Of a stretch of 64,000 nt of DNA, positions 8,807-17,622 are shown piece after piece. Source of the stretch: Flavobacteriaceae bacterium NBU2973 (GTDB lineage: Bacteria; Bacteroidota; Bacteroidia; Flavobacteriales; Flavobacteriaceae); NCBI GenBank assembly GCA_026162565.1, contig JAOEIQ010000007.1, positions 1 to 64,000 of the forward strand, given 5' to 3'. A model generated the notes under the pieces. It searched no databases. It had not been told where the DNA came from and was given only the letters and a program-made list of their open reading frames with translations. The position numbers and the translations under genes are program-made. Numbering within the stretch: position 1 is the stretch's first letter; each line of letters starts with the position of its first letter.

Positions 8807-11038
8807 TTAGCCTTTAATTTTTATTGATTTAGACATTTTAGTTTCAGATTTTTCTAGTTTATCACCTAAAGTCTTATCAATAAAATTAGTCATCTTTTTA
8901 TATAAATGTAATCTAGTATTTCCACCATAAATGCCATGATTTTTATCAGGATAAATCATCCATTCAAATTGTTTATCAGCTTGTATTAAAGCTTCAACCA
9001 TTCGCATAGTATTTTGAACATGTACATTATCATCTGCTCCACCATGAATTAATAAGAAATCCCCTTTTAATTTATCTACATGATTAATTGGTGAGTTATC
9101 ATCGTATCCACTAGGGTTTTCTTGTGGTGTTGTCATATAACGTTCGGTGTAAATAGTATCGTAAAAACGCCAAGAAGTAACAGGTGCAACAGCGATTGCC
9201 ATTTTAAATACATCATTACCTTTAAACAAGGCATTGCTACTCATAAACCCTCCATAGCTCCACCCAAAAATTCCGATTCTTGATGCATCAATAAAAGGCA
9301 ATTCACCTAATTGTTTAGCTGCCTGTATTTGATCCTCAACTTCGTACTTTCCTAATTCTTTTTGAGTAACTTTTTTAAATGCAGCACCTTTTAATCCAGT
9401 TCCGCGACCATCAACACAAGCAACTACATAACCTTTTTGCGCCAACATTTGGTACCAATAATCATTAGAACTGTTCCATCTATTAGCAACAGATTGTGAT
9501 CCTGGTCCAGAATATTGATACATAAATAGAGGATATTGCTTATTTGCATCAAAATTAGCAGGTTTAATCATCCACATATTCAAATCATTACCATTCACAT
9601 TTATGGTGCTAAACTCTTTTTTAGAGGTATTATAATTTAAAAGTTCTTGAGATAGTTTATCGTTATCCTTTATACTTTTAATTAGGTTTCCAGATTTTGA
9701 ACTATTGAGTGTGTATTCTGTAGGTGTAGAAGCTGATGAAAATGAATTAATAAAATATGTGAAATCAGCACTAAAAGAGGCACTATTGGTCCCATCGCTT
9801 TTTGTTAAGCGTGTTTTATTCGTACCGTTTAAATCTATTGCATATACATCTCTATTTATTGAACCATTTTCAACTGATTGGTAAAAAATTCTATTAGTCT
9901 TTTTGTCAAAACCATAATAGTTAGTGACTTCCCAATTTCCTTTCGTTATTTGATTGATTAACTTTCCATTCTTATTGTAATGATAAATATGATTGTAGCC
10001 ATCTTTTTCACTCGTCCAAATAAAACTATCATCTTTTAAAAAAGTCAAATCAAACGTCACATCAATGTAGGCATCATCTTTTTCAGCCAATACTAAATCA
10101 GATGACATATTAGATGCATCAATCATCCACAGGTCTAATTCGTTTTGATGGCGATTCATAAATTGTGCGCTTAACACATTATCTTGGTTTGTCCATTTAA
10201 TTCTAGGAATGTAAAAGTCATTGTATGACTTGTCAACTTTTACTCCTTTGGTAGATTTAGATTTCAAATCATAGACATGTAGAGAAACTGTTGCGTTTGT
10301 TTCTCCTGCTTTTGGATATTTAAATACTTGCTGTGTTTGATATAAATCTTCACCATAAACATCCATAGAGAATTCAGGCACATTTGTTTCATCAAATCTT
10401 ATAAAAGCAATTTTATTACTAGTTGCATTCCACTCAAAGGCACGAACAAAACTAAACTCTTCTTCATATACCCAATCTGTTATACCATTTATTATCTTAT
10501 TTTTTTCACCATCACTAGTAATTTGCATCTCTGCTCCAGATTGTAAGTCTTTTACATATAAATTATTTTCATAACCGTAAGCTACTTTACTAGCATCTGG
10601 CGATAAAGTTGGCTCTTGTATTTTTTTATCAAAAATTTTAGTCAACGTACCATCATTGGTATCATAAACATAATAGATTCCTAAAGTAGAGCGCCTAAAA
10701 ACAGACTCTTCTTCTGTAGCTAAAATAATTTTAGATTCATCATCACTAAAAGTGTAATCAGTAAAATATTGAATTTGATTTAGGTCTCCAGAATTGACTA
10801 ATGTTTTTACTTTTTGAAGTGTTTCATAATCGTAAATATCAATACTCGTTGTGCCTGTTTGGCGATCAAAATTTAAAACAGAATACTGCTGTCCATTCTT
10901 CATAGAATGTAAAGCATCCATTCGTTGTGTTCTAAAAGTTCCGTTCCAAATTTCTTCTAAAGTGATGTCTTTTTTTTGCGCTGTTGTAAGTGAAGTTGCT
11001 ATTACACAAATAAAAAGGAAAAATCTTGAGATTGTCAT
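8807..11038 (-). CDS. DPP-IV-like S9 family serine peptidase
   Basis: 743 residues from the ATG at 11038, which gives a signal peptide (MTISRFFLFICVIATSLTTA). The 38 codons upstream look like translated promoter DNA. An N-terminal beta-propeller (DPPIV_N) spans roughly 100-480 and includes the YEEEF glutamate motif that binds the substrate N-terminus. The alpha/beta-hydrolase domain follows, with nucleophile Ser at about 594 in GWSYGG, Asp in GGADDNVH and His in DKNHGIYGG. The family removes X-Pro or X-Ala dipeptides from peptide N-termini, probably in the periplasm. The two POT transporters downstream would import the products. Confidence 0.92.
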   Translation of the reverse strand: MTISRFFLFICVIATSLTTAQKKDITLEEIWNGTFRTQRMDALHSMKNGQQYSVLNFDRQTGTTSIDIYDYETLQKVKTLVNSGDLNQIQYFTDYTFSDDESKIILATEEESVFRRSTLGIYYVYDTNDGTLTKIFDKKIQEPTLSPDASKVAYGYENNLYVKDLQSGAEMQITSDGEKNKIINGITDWVYEEEFSFVRAFEWNATSNKIAFIRFDETNVPEFSMDVYGEDLYQTQQVFKYPKAGETNATVSLHVYDLKSKSTKGVKVDKSYNDFYIPRIKWTNQDNVLSAQFMNRHQNELDLWMIDASNMSSDLVLAEKDDAYIDVTFDLTFLKDDSFIWTSEKDGYNHIYHYNKNGKLINQITKGNWEVTNYYGFDKKTNRIFYQSVENGSINRDVYAIDLNGTNKTRLTKSDGTNSASFSADFTYFINSFSSASTPTEYTLNSSKSGNLIKSIKDNDKLSQELLNYNTSKKEFSTINVNGNDLNMWMIKPANFDANKQYPLFMYQYSGPGSQSVANRWNSSNDYWYQMLAQKGYVVACVDGRGTGLKGAAFKKVTQKELGKYEVEDQIQAAKQLGELPFIDASRIGIFGWSYGGFMSSNALFKGNDVFKMAIAVAPVTSWRFYDTIYTERYMTTPQENPSGYDDNSPINHVDKLKGDFLLIHGGADDNVHVQNTMRMVEALIQADKQFEWMIYPDKNHGIYGGNTRLHLYKKMTNFIDKTLGDKLEKSETKMSKSIKIKG

Positions 11039-11158
11039 GTTTTGTTTTTTTCGCAAAGCGTTGTCAAGTTTACTAAAAATTATGCAAATAACCCGAAATA
11101 TTAACAGTAAAATCGCCAATATTATACACAAAGCGCACAAAGTTCGTACCAAGAATAG

Positions 11159-11166
11159 TATCTTTG
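11159..11166 (+). promoter_or_regulatory. Putative -7 promoter element for HMG-CoA reductase
   Basis: TATCTTTG matches the Bacteroidota -7 consensus TAnnTTTG and ends 19 bp before the chosen ATG. No TTTG sits at the expected -33 spacing, so this is only a partial match. Confidence 0.4.
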
Positions 11167-11185
11167 TATTTCTAATTTGTATTAC

Positions 11186-12493
11186 ATGAATACCACTATT
11201 TCTGGTTTTTCTAAATTATCTAAATCTGAAAAGATTGATTGGATAATTGCCACTCACTTTAATAATGACTCTTCTGCAAAAACTACTTTAACTCAATATT
11301 GGAATTCTGATGAGAAGCTTCAAAAACTACATGATGAGTTTATAGAGAATACTGTAAGCAATTACTATTTACCTTTTGCTGTTGCACCAAATTTTAAAAT
11401 TAATGGGAAATCTTATACCATTCCTATGGCAATTGAAGAAAGTTCTGTGGTTGCAGCGGCTAGTAAAGCAGCGAAGTTTTGGTTAAATAGAGGTGGATTT
11501 AAAGCTGAAATATTAGGTACTACTAAAATTGGACAAGTTCATTTCATGTATTATGGAAATGCAGAAGAGCTTACCAACTTCTTTAACACTGTTAAACCTA
11601 AACTGTTAGAAGACACCAAATCCATTACCAAAAATATGGAGAAACGTGGTGGTGGAATTTTAGATATAGAATTACGTGATAAAACGCAAAATATAAACGG
11701 CTATTACCAGCTTCATGCAACTTTTGAAACATTAGATGCCATGGGAGCCAATTTTATTAACTCTTGTTTAGAGCAATTTGCTAAAACATTCAAAAACGAA
11801 GCTGAAAACACACTTAATGATTCTGTCTCTGTTGTAATGAGTATTTTATCTAATTATGTGCCAGAATGTTTAGTTCGCGCAGAGGTTAGTTGCCCAGTTG
11901 TGGACTTAAGTGATGACCCTTCAATAGATTCAAAAGAGTTTGCAGAAAAATTTATTCAAGCTGTGAACATTGCAGAAATAGAACCTTACAGAGCAGTGAC
12001 ACATAACAAAGGCGTTATGAATGGAATAGACGCTGTTATTTTAGCAACGGGAAACGATTTTAGAGCTGTTGAAGCAGGAGTTCATGCCTATGCTTCAAAA
12101 GATGGTATCTACTCAAGTTTAACACATGCATCTATTGAAAATGATATTTTTAAATTCTGGATTGAAATACCTTTAGCTCTTGGTACTGTTGGTGGATTAA
12201 CCAGTTTACATCCTTTAGTAAAACTGGCACTAGAAATGTTATACAAGCCCACTGCTAAAGAACTGATGCAAATTGTTGCTGTTGCTGGTTTAGCACAAAA
12301 TTTTGCTGCATTACGTTCGTTAACTACAACTGGAATACAGCAAGGTCATATGAAAATGCATATCATGAATATTCTCAATCAATTTGAAGCTAATGAAGCT
12401 GAAAAGAAACTTGTTTTAGAGCAGTTTAAAGATCAAGCTATTTCTCATAGTGCTGTTGTTGAAGCTATTGAAAAATTACGAATTAAAAACTAA
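11186..12493 (+). CDS. mvaA: Hydroxymethylglutaryl-CoA reductase (class II-like)
   Basis: 435 residues from the ATG at 11186; an in-frame TTG nine bases upstream is not needed. Recognisable motifs are ESSVVAAASKAAKFW (substrate site), NKGVMNGIDAVILATGNDF (containing the catalytic Lys and Asp region) and GTVGGLTSLHPLV. The enzyme interconverts HMG-CoA and mevalonate; in Flavobacteriaceae it supplies mevalonate for isoprenoids. It begins 147 bp from the divergent DPP-IV gene. The GHMP kinase expected next in the pathway lies downstream, but a GIY-YIG element starts only 2 bp after this stop codon and separates them. Confidence 0.93.
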   Translation: MNTTISGFSKLSKSEKIDWIIATHFNNDSSAKTTLTQYWNSDEKLQKLHDEFIENTVSNYYLPFAVAPNFKINGKSYTIPMAIEESSVVAAASKAAKFWLNRGGFKAEILGTTKIGQVHFMYYGNAEELTNFFNTVKPKLLEDTKSITKNMEKRGGGILDIELRDKTQNINGYYQLHATFETLDAMGANFINSCLEQFAKTFKNEAENTLNDSVSVVMSILSNYVPECLVRAEVSCPVVDLSDDPSIDSKEFAEKFIQAVNIAEIEPYRAVTHNKGVMNGIDAVILATGNDFRAVEAGVHAYASKDGIYSSLTHASIENDIFKFWIEIPLALGTVGGLTSLHPLVKLALEMLYKPTAKELMQIVAVAGLAQNFAALRSLTTTGIQQGHMKMHIMNILNQFEANEAEKKLVLEQFKDQAISHSAVVEAIEKLRIKN

Positions 12494-12495
12494 AA

Positions 12496-12519
12496 GGTGT
12501 TTGAGGCTCTCGAAAACAC
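12496..12519 (+). repeat. Left hairpin of the GIY-YIG element
   Basis: A 24-nt sequence folding as GTGTTT (12497-12502) with AAACAC (12514-12519), and GAG with CTC inside, GCT loop and a GA bulge. It begins 2 bp after the HMG-CoA reductase stop codon. Confidence 0.7.
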
Positions 12520-12542
12520 TTTGAATACAATTTAATTATAAA

Positions 12543-13778
12543 ATGCCTAAAAGTTTTGTATATATTTTAGAATGTTCTGATGGTACTTACTATACAGGAA
12601 GCACAAAAGATTTAGAATTAAGGTTACAACAACATCAATCTGGTCAGGGATCTAATCATACAAAAAAAAGGTTACCTGTAAAATTAGTTTATCACCAAGC
12701 TTTCAATAAAATAGATGAAGCTTTCTCTAGAGAAAAACAGATTCAGGGTTGGAGTAGATTAAAAAAAGAAGCATTAATTAAAGATAACTTTGATAAACTT
12801 CCTGAATTATCTTTAGCTTATCGTGATATGGTGTCTTCGAGAGCCTCAGACACCCAGAATATAGAGAAGATAAAAACTTTTTATAGTCATGGAAAATTAT
12901 TATTAACGGGAGAATATCTAGTTTTAGATGGTGCTTTAGCATTAGCAGTACCTACTAAATATGGCCAAACCTTAGCAATCGAACCAAACGATGAAAAACT
13001 AATCAAATGGAAAAGTATTGATAATGATGGTAAAACATGGTTTGAAGATTCTTTTGCTTTAGAGGATATTATAACAAGCTCTTCAAAAACCATTGATGAT
13101 ATATCTATAAGGCTGGCATCCATTTTAAATGCTGCTAAACAACTTAATCCTGATTTTTTAAATAATAACCAAGGTTATAACATAACTAGCGCTCTTGAAT
13201 TTCCAAAAAATTGGGGATTAGGTTCTTCATCTACTTTGATTAATAACATTGCTAATTGGGCAATCGTAGACGCCTACAAATTACTAAAATTAACTTTTGG
13301 AGGCAGTGGTTATGATATAGCTTGTGCTCAAAACAATACAGCAATTACTTATAAAATTTGCAACAACGAGCCTGCAATCTCTAATATAGAATTTAGTCCT
13401 AATTTTAAAGAGCATCTCTATTTTGTATACCTAAATAAAAAACAGAATAGTCGTGAGGGAATTGCCGCTTATAAACAACAAAAAGTTTCTAACGAAACTA
13501 TCACTGAAATTAGCGATATTACCAAGTTAGTTACTAATTGTAATACACTCAACGATTTCTGTTTTCTTATAGAAAAACATGAGTCAATTATCTCAAAAAC
13601 TATAAGGCAAAAACCCATTAAAGAACTTCTTTTTAAAGACTTTAAAGGTTCTGTAAAGAGTTTAGGTGCTTGGGGAGGTGATTTTATTTTAGCTGCTTCT
13701 AAAGATAATCCTGAAGACTATTTTAAAGCTAAAGGATATAATACAATACTCGCTTTTAATGATATGGTTTTAAACTAA
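12543..13778 (+). CDS. GIY-YIG nuclease read in frame into a GYDIA-type GHMP kinase
   Basis: One 411-residue frame joins two unrelated proteins. Residues 1-95 are a stand-alone GIY-YIG domain: VYI at 6-8, YYTGS at 16-20, the likely catalytic Arg27 in LELRLQQH, and Glu64 in REKQIQGW. Residues 96-109 come from the right hairpin. From residue 110 the protein is a GHMP kinase with SHGKLLLTGEYLVLDG, GLGSSST (225-231) and GSGYDIA (254-260), a family next to HMG-CoA reductase in Flavobacteriaceae and presumed to phosphorylate a mevalonate-pathway intermediate. The kinase usually starts MKTFYSHGK as I recall it; here that codon is ATA (Ile110, 12870), so it has no start of its own. Met96 (12828) could start a nearly separate kinase. 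Whether a fusion, an internal start or both are made is unknown. Confidence 0.8.
   Translation: MPKSFVYILECSDGTYYTGSTKDLELRLQQHQSGQGSNHTKKRLPVKLVYHQAFNKIDEAFSREKQIQGWSRLKKEALIKDNFDKLPELSLAYRDMVSSRASDTQNIEKIKTFYSHGKLLLTGEYLVLDGALALAVPTKYGQTLAIEPNDEKLIKWKSIDNDGKTWFEDSFALEDIITSSSKTIDDISIRLASILNAAKQLNPDFLNNNQGYNITSALEFPKNWGLGSSSTLINNIANWAIVDAYKLLKLTFGGSGYDIACAQNNTAITYKICNNEPAISNIEFSPNFKEHLYFVYLNKKQNSREGIAAYKQQKVSNETITEISDITKLVTNCNTLNDFCFLIEKHESIISKTIRQKPIKELLFKDFKGSVKSLGAWGGDFILAASKDNPEDYFKAKGYNTILAFNDMVLN
12831..12854 (-). repeat. Right hairpin of the GIY-YIG element
   Basis: The reverse complement matches the left copy at 22 of 24 positions. The two differences (12849 against 12501 and 12835 against 12515) pair with each other in the stem, changing T-A into C-G. 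It encodes the VSSRASDT stretch at the end of the nuclease domain and ends 15 bp before the expected GHMP kinase start. Confidence 0.7.
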
Positions 13779-13779
13779 A

Positions 13780-13806
13780 AAAAGCTTCACAAATTGTGAA
13801 GCTTTT
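13780..13806. terminator. Bidirectional terminator
   Basis: A 13-bp stem (AAAAGCTTCACAA / TTGTGAAGCTTTT) between the convergent GHMP kinase (stop 13778) and the PpiD-like gene (stop 13827), with A and T runs on both sides. Confidence 0.8.
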
Positions 13807-13826
13807 ATGAAATATATTTTAGTATA

Positions 13827-15956
13827 TTAAAAGTGTTCTGCTCTATTATCTTCGATATCAGCAGCTTCTTTTAAAGCATTATATAATTTACCATTAACAG
13901 CACCTGATTTAGTATTACCTAAACGATTAGCAGCCGCTTGATAGGCATTTTCTGCTGCTGTTGCTGGCGTTACTTTCGTCACTTCTATTACATAAACTCC
14001 TTTTTCGCCTTCTATTAAACCAGATGTTGCTCCTTCTTGTAAACCAAATGCCGTTCCTATAACTTTAGGTTCTTTACCAGCCCCAGCTATTGTTGGATTC
14101 TTCATTGTTAAAGCATTAGCTGTTTTAACGGTTTGTCCTTCAGCTTTTGCAATTTCGTCAATTGAAGTAGCAGAAATTCTATCCATAATCATTTTTGCTT
14201 TCTTCTGGTTTCTTAACACTGGAAGTGCTGTAACAGATGCTTGCTGAATAGACATTAAGCCTTTTTTGTTTTTAGCACTTAATTGAACCACTGCATAACC
14301 ACCATTAGATAGATTAAAACGCTTGATATCACCGACATCAGTTCCATCTTCAAAAGCCCAACGTACTATTTGGCGCTGACTTCCTAAACCAGGAATATTT
14401 TCATCTAAACTTTTAATAGTATTTACTGGTCTAACAGTATAGTTTTTTTCTTTTGCAATATCTTGGAAACTACCTTCGTTTGCAGCTATTTCAAATTTAG
14501 ACACTTCGTTAAACACATTATTAATTGTTTTTTCTGAAGCCTCTATTTGTTGAGCTAAATTGGCAATTTTAATTACTCGCTGATAATTTTTTTGATCAAC
14601 TATCTCAATAATGTGATATCCAAAGCTTGTTTCAACAACATCGATATCTCCTTTCTTATTTTCAAAAGAAAAATCTTTAAATTCTTGAGCTAATCCAGAT
14701 TGAGGAGTAAACCAATCAATAATTCCATCTTTTTCATTACTCACTTTATCTGATGATAAATCCAGTAAATCCTTAACTGTTTTAGGAGTGGTTTTAACAA
14801 TATTTAAAATACTATCTGCAGTTGCTTTAGCTTGTGCAGGAGTTTTAGTGACATCTGCTGCTGCACGTTGACCTCCAACATAAGGAATTAATATATGTCT
14901 AACTTTTGCAGAGTCTGGCATTTGCTTCTCCTCTACAACTTTAGTAATCATATAAAATGGGTCTTGTTTGTATGGACCAAATGTTTCTCCTTTATTTAAG
15001 TCAAAAATACTGTCTACTATATTAGTAGGCATTTCACTTCTGTATAGAAACTTATCGTTAAACTTAATATCAGAATTAGCATTTACAAAATCAGCATCGT
15101 TAGTAGTATCTTTAAACCCTACCACTGATTCGTCAACTTCATTAGTTGTAGGATTATCCTTTTCTCCATTTAATAACTTTATTAAATTAGCTTTAATAGC
15201 TTCTTCATCTTCTAAAGATGCTTCTTCTTTAAATTCAATAAAGTTGATGTTTCGAGACGCTTCAACTTCATATTGTTTTGGATTCGCTCTAATATAACTT
15301 TCAACTTCAGCATCTGTTACAGTAATGGTACTATCTGGTATAGAAGAAAAAGGTACTTGAACATATTTTAAATCTACTTTGTTATTATCTAATTCAAAGT
15401 CTAATTTCCCTTCAGCGATAGTTCCAGAAACACCTGCTTTAATCATGTTAAAATAAGACTGTTGCATGGCATTGTTAGCAAGATTATTTTCATAATCTAC
15501 CCATTGTTGGTAAGCCACTGGAGAAGTAGACTTGATATTAGCTATATACTCATTTAATTTTGCCTCGTCGTAAATACCATCTGCGTTTTGAAAATTAGGA
15601 TTACTTTGAAGTGCATTTCGTAAAATATCACGCATCTGGTCTTTTTCGATAGTAATCCCTAACTTATCATATTGCTCTTGCATGATTGCATTTCTAACTT
15701 CTGCATCCCAAACACGATTCATTGCTTGAGTATTTGTAGCATTAGGCCCTAACTGCCTTTGCATATTTTCTACTTTTAACATAAAATCCTCACGAGTTAA
15801 ATCTTTACCATTAACTGAAGCTATTACGTTTTGAGATTTACTAGTAAGTGCATCACTATTTTTAAATAAGTCTGCTAGTACAAAAGAGAATAATGCTAAA
15901 GCAATTACTAATATTAAGAATAATGAACGTTGTCTAATTTTGTTTAATACTGCCAT
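13827..15956 (-). CDS. PpiD/SurA-like membrane-anchored peptidyl-prolyl isomerase
   Basis: 709 residues. One membrane helix near residues 12-29 follows a short basic cytoplasmic end, so the bulk is periplasmic. A SurA_N-type chaperone region spans about 40-200. A parvulin/rotamase domain begins near SAKVRHILIPYVGG and ends with the typical FGYHIIEIVDQK. The C-terminal part may hold a second, diverged rotamase-like region. The family helps exported outer-membrane proteins fold. It is the last gene of a minus-strand envelope cluster, 144 bp after the CNNM gene. Confidence 0.88.
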   Translation of the reverse strand: MAVLNKIRQRSLFLILVIALALFSFVLADLFKNSDALTSKSQNVIASVNGKDLTREDFMLKVENMQRQLGPNATNTQAMNRVWDAEVRNAIMQEQYDKLGITIEKDQMRDILRNALQSNPNFQNADGIYDEAKLNEYIANIKSTSPVAYQQWVDYENNLANNAMQQSYFNMIKAGVSGTIAEGKLDFELDNNKVDLKYVQVPFSSIPDSTITVTDAEVESYIRANPKQYEVEASRNINFIEFKEEASLEDEEAIKANLIKLLNGEKDNPTTNEVDESVVGFKDTTNDADFVNANSDIKFNDKFLYRSEMPTNIVDSIFDLNKGETFGPYKQDPFYMITKVVEEKQMPDSAKVRHILIPYVGGQRAAADVTKTPAQAKATADSILNIVKTTPKTVKDLLDLSSDKVSNEKDGIIDWFTPQSGLAQEFKDFSFENKKGDIDVVETSFGYHIIEIVDQKNYQRVIKIANLAQQIEASEKTINNVFNEVSKFEIAANEGSFQDIAKEKNYTVRPVNTIKSLDENIPGLGSQRQIVRWAFEDGTDVGDIKRFNLSNGGYAVVQLSAKNKKGLMSIQQASVTALPVLRNQKKAKMIMDRISATSIDEIAKAEGQTVKTANALTMKNPTIAGAGKEPKVIGTAFGLQEGATSGLIEGEKGVYVIEVTKVTPATAAENAYQAAANRLGNTKSGAVNGKLYNALKEAADIEDNRAEHF

Positions 15957-16100
15957 CTGTCATTAAAATTTATTCAATATAGTGCGCGAAAATACTATTT
16001 TATGTTCAATAATAAAAGCCTTATTCATTAATTTGTAGGGCGTTTTAACTAACTGAAAATAAATATGAAAATTTGGTAAGAATACTAGACTAATATCTAA

Positions 16101-17393
16101 TTATTTGTCTTGGTCTAAAACTTTTAAGATAACTGTATCTATTTTTGTATTTGATACTTCAATTATAGTGAAAAGGAAATTATCAATTTGAATAGATTGA
16201 TCTTTTTGAGGAATTTCCTCGGTACTATTAACTATAAAACCACCAAGTGTTTCATAGTTTTCACTTTCAGGCAACTCTAACTTATAAGTTTCATTAATAT
16301 AATCTACTTCGTGTCTTGCCGAGAGTTTAAATTCGGATTCTGATAATTGTTCTTCTAAAAGCTCAATAGAATCATGCTCATCTTCTATTTCCCCAAACAA
16401 TTCTTCAACAATATCTTCTATTGTCATCATTCCTGATGTTCCACCATACTCATCTAAAACAATAGCGATACTTTTACGTCTTTTTGTTAACACATCCAGT
16501 ATATCTTGAATTAGCATGGTTTCAGGAACAAACTCCACAGGTCGCATAATAGACTTGATGGATTTAGGTTTTTTAAATAATTCGAAAGAATGAACGTATC
16601 CTAAAATATCGTCTACAGTATCTTTATAAACTAATATTTTAGAATAGCCAAGAGACACAAATTGTGCATTGAGGGATTTTATTGAATCATGAATTTCTAT
16701 TGCTGCTATTTCTGTTCTAGGAACCATAACTTCCCTAGCTTTTACTCCAGAAAATTCTAAAGCATTTTGAAAAATTTGAATTTCAGAATCTACTTTTTCG
16801 TGTTCGTCTACAGTTTCCATTTGCTCACTAATATAATTTCCAAGCTCAACCTTTGTAAAAGCAAGCTGCACCTCATCACCTTCAGTTTTAAATACAGTTT
16901 TGAGTACCACATCTGAAATCCAAATAACAAAAACTGAAATTACAGAAAATAACAGATAGAATATGTAAGCAGGAAATGCAAAAAATTTCAAGAACTTATT
17001 AGAATAAATTTGAAAAAACACTTTAGGTAAAAACTCTGCAGTTATTAATATTATAAGTGTAGAAATAACTGTTTGCGATAGCAAACTTAAATCGGTTAAC
17101 ACATAATTTAAAAAATCATATTGAGTAGGAACTATTGACTGAAACCATTTCATCAACAAATCTCCCATAAAAAACCCATAAACTACTAACGCTATGTTAT
17201 TACCAATAAGCATGGTAGCAATAAACTTTGAAGGTCTGTCGGTAAGTCTCGTAAATATTTTTGCTAAAAAATCATCTTGCCTTTTCTCTAATTCTATATG
17301 TATTTTGTTAGAGGAGACATACGCTATCTCCATCCCAGAGAAAAATGCTGAAAACAGTAACGATACAATTATAATTATTAACTCTAAACTCAT
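16101..17393 (-). CDS. CNNM/CorC-type membrane protein with CBS pair (GldE-like)
   Basis: 430 residues: an N-terminal DUF21/CNNM membrane domain with four helices (about 1-150), two CBS motifs (about 200-330, including VMVPRTEI and VLDEYGGTSGMMTIEDIVEELFG) and a C-terminal CorC_HlyC domain (about 345-428). The family is linked to Mg/Co efflux; a flavobacterial member is called GldE and supports gliding lipoproteins. Sequence alone does not tell these apart. Its ATG overlaps the stop of the preceding 66-codon gene in an ATGA arrangement, suggesting coupled translation. Confidence 0.88.
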   Translation of the reverse strand: MSLELIIIIVSLLFSAFFSGMEIAYVSSNKIHIELEKRQDDFLAKIFTRLTDRPSKFIATMLIGNNIALVVYGFFMGDLLMKWFQSIVPTQYDFLNYVLTDLSLLSQTVISTLIILITAEFLPKVFFQIYSNKFLKFFAFPAYIFYLLFSVISVFVIWISDVVLKTVFKTEGDEVQLAFTKVELGNYISEQMETVDEHEKVDSEIQIFQNALEFSGVKAREVMVPRTEIAAIEIHDSIKSLNAQFVSLGYSKILVYKDTVDDILGYVHSFELFKKPKSIKSIMRPVEFVPETMLIQDILDVLTKRRKSIAIVLDEYGGTSGMMTIEDIVEELFGEIEDEHDSIELLEEQLSESEFKLSARHEVDYINETYKLELPESENYETLGGFIVNSTEEIPQKDQSIQIDNFLFTIIEVSNTKIDTVILKVLDQDK

Positions 17394-17590
17394 TGTTTAT
17401 TAGAATCTCTATCCTGAAATTTTTGTCGATACTTTTTTCTAAAGAAAAACATAAAAACAGCTAATGCTGCTAAAAACAGAGACATATAGGCTCTATTTCT
17501 ATCTGATGACCAATTAGAAAATGCATCATATAAAAAAAGTGTTACAAAAAATAAGTAAGCATACTGCAGTAATTGTAATAGTTTCATCAT
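17390..17590 (-). CDS. Small two-helix membrane protein
   Basis: 66 residues starting MMKLLQLLQYAYLFF. Two hydrophobic helices (about 7-25 and 35-52) are separated by a short DAFSNWSSDRNR loop, with a basic C-terminus. I do not recognise a family. It is supported as a gene by its place in the cluster, its 4-nt overlap with the CNNM start and the 32-bp spacing from lptC. Confidence 0.7.
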   Translation of the reverse strand: MMKLLQLLQYAYLFFVTLFLYDAFSNWSSDRNRAYMSLFLAALAVFMFFFRKKYRQKFQDRDSNKQ

Positions 17591-17622
17591 GTAATTTTAA
17601 TTCAGGTAAAGATAGTAAAGTT

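Larger units (their letters stand above)
12496..12854 (+). mobile_element. Candidate GIY-YIG mobile element bounded by inverted hairpins
   Basis: A 359-bp unit lies between two mevalonate-pathway genes. It has 24-nt inverted copies at its ends (12496-12519 and 12831-12854; 22/24 identical after reverse-complementing) and one gene inside, for a GIY-YIG nuclease domain. Removing it would leave about 18 bp between HMG-CoA reductase and the GHMP kinase. No target-site duplication is evident. The right hairpin overlaps the 3' end of the nuclease reading frame. Mobility is inferred from position and structure; no transposase is present. Confidence 0.6.

Noticed and set aside
11039-11152. 38 extra codons before the DPP-IV peptidase
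   Set aside because: They precede a good signal peptide and cover the divergent promoter region.
14968-15297. Plus-strand frame of 109 codons within the PpiD-like gene
   Set aside because: Shadow of a clear coding region.
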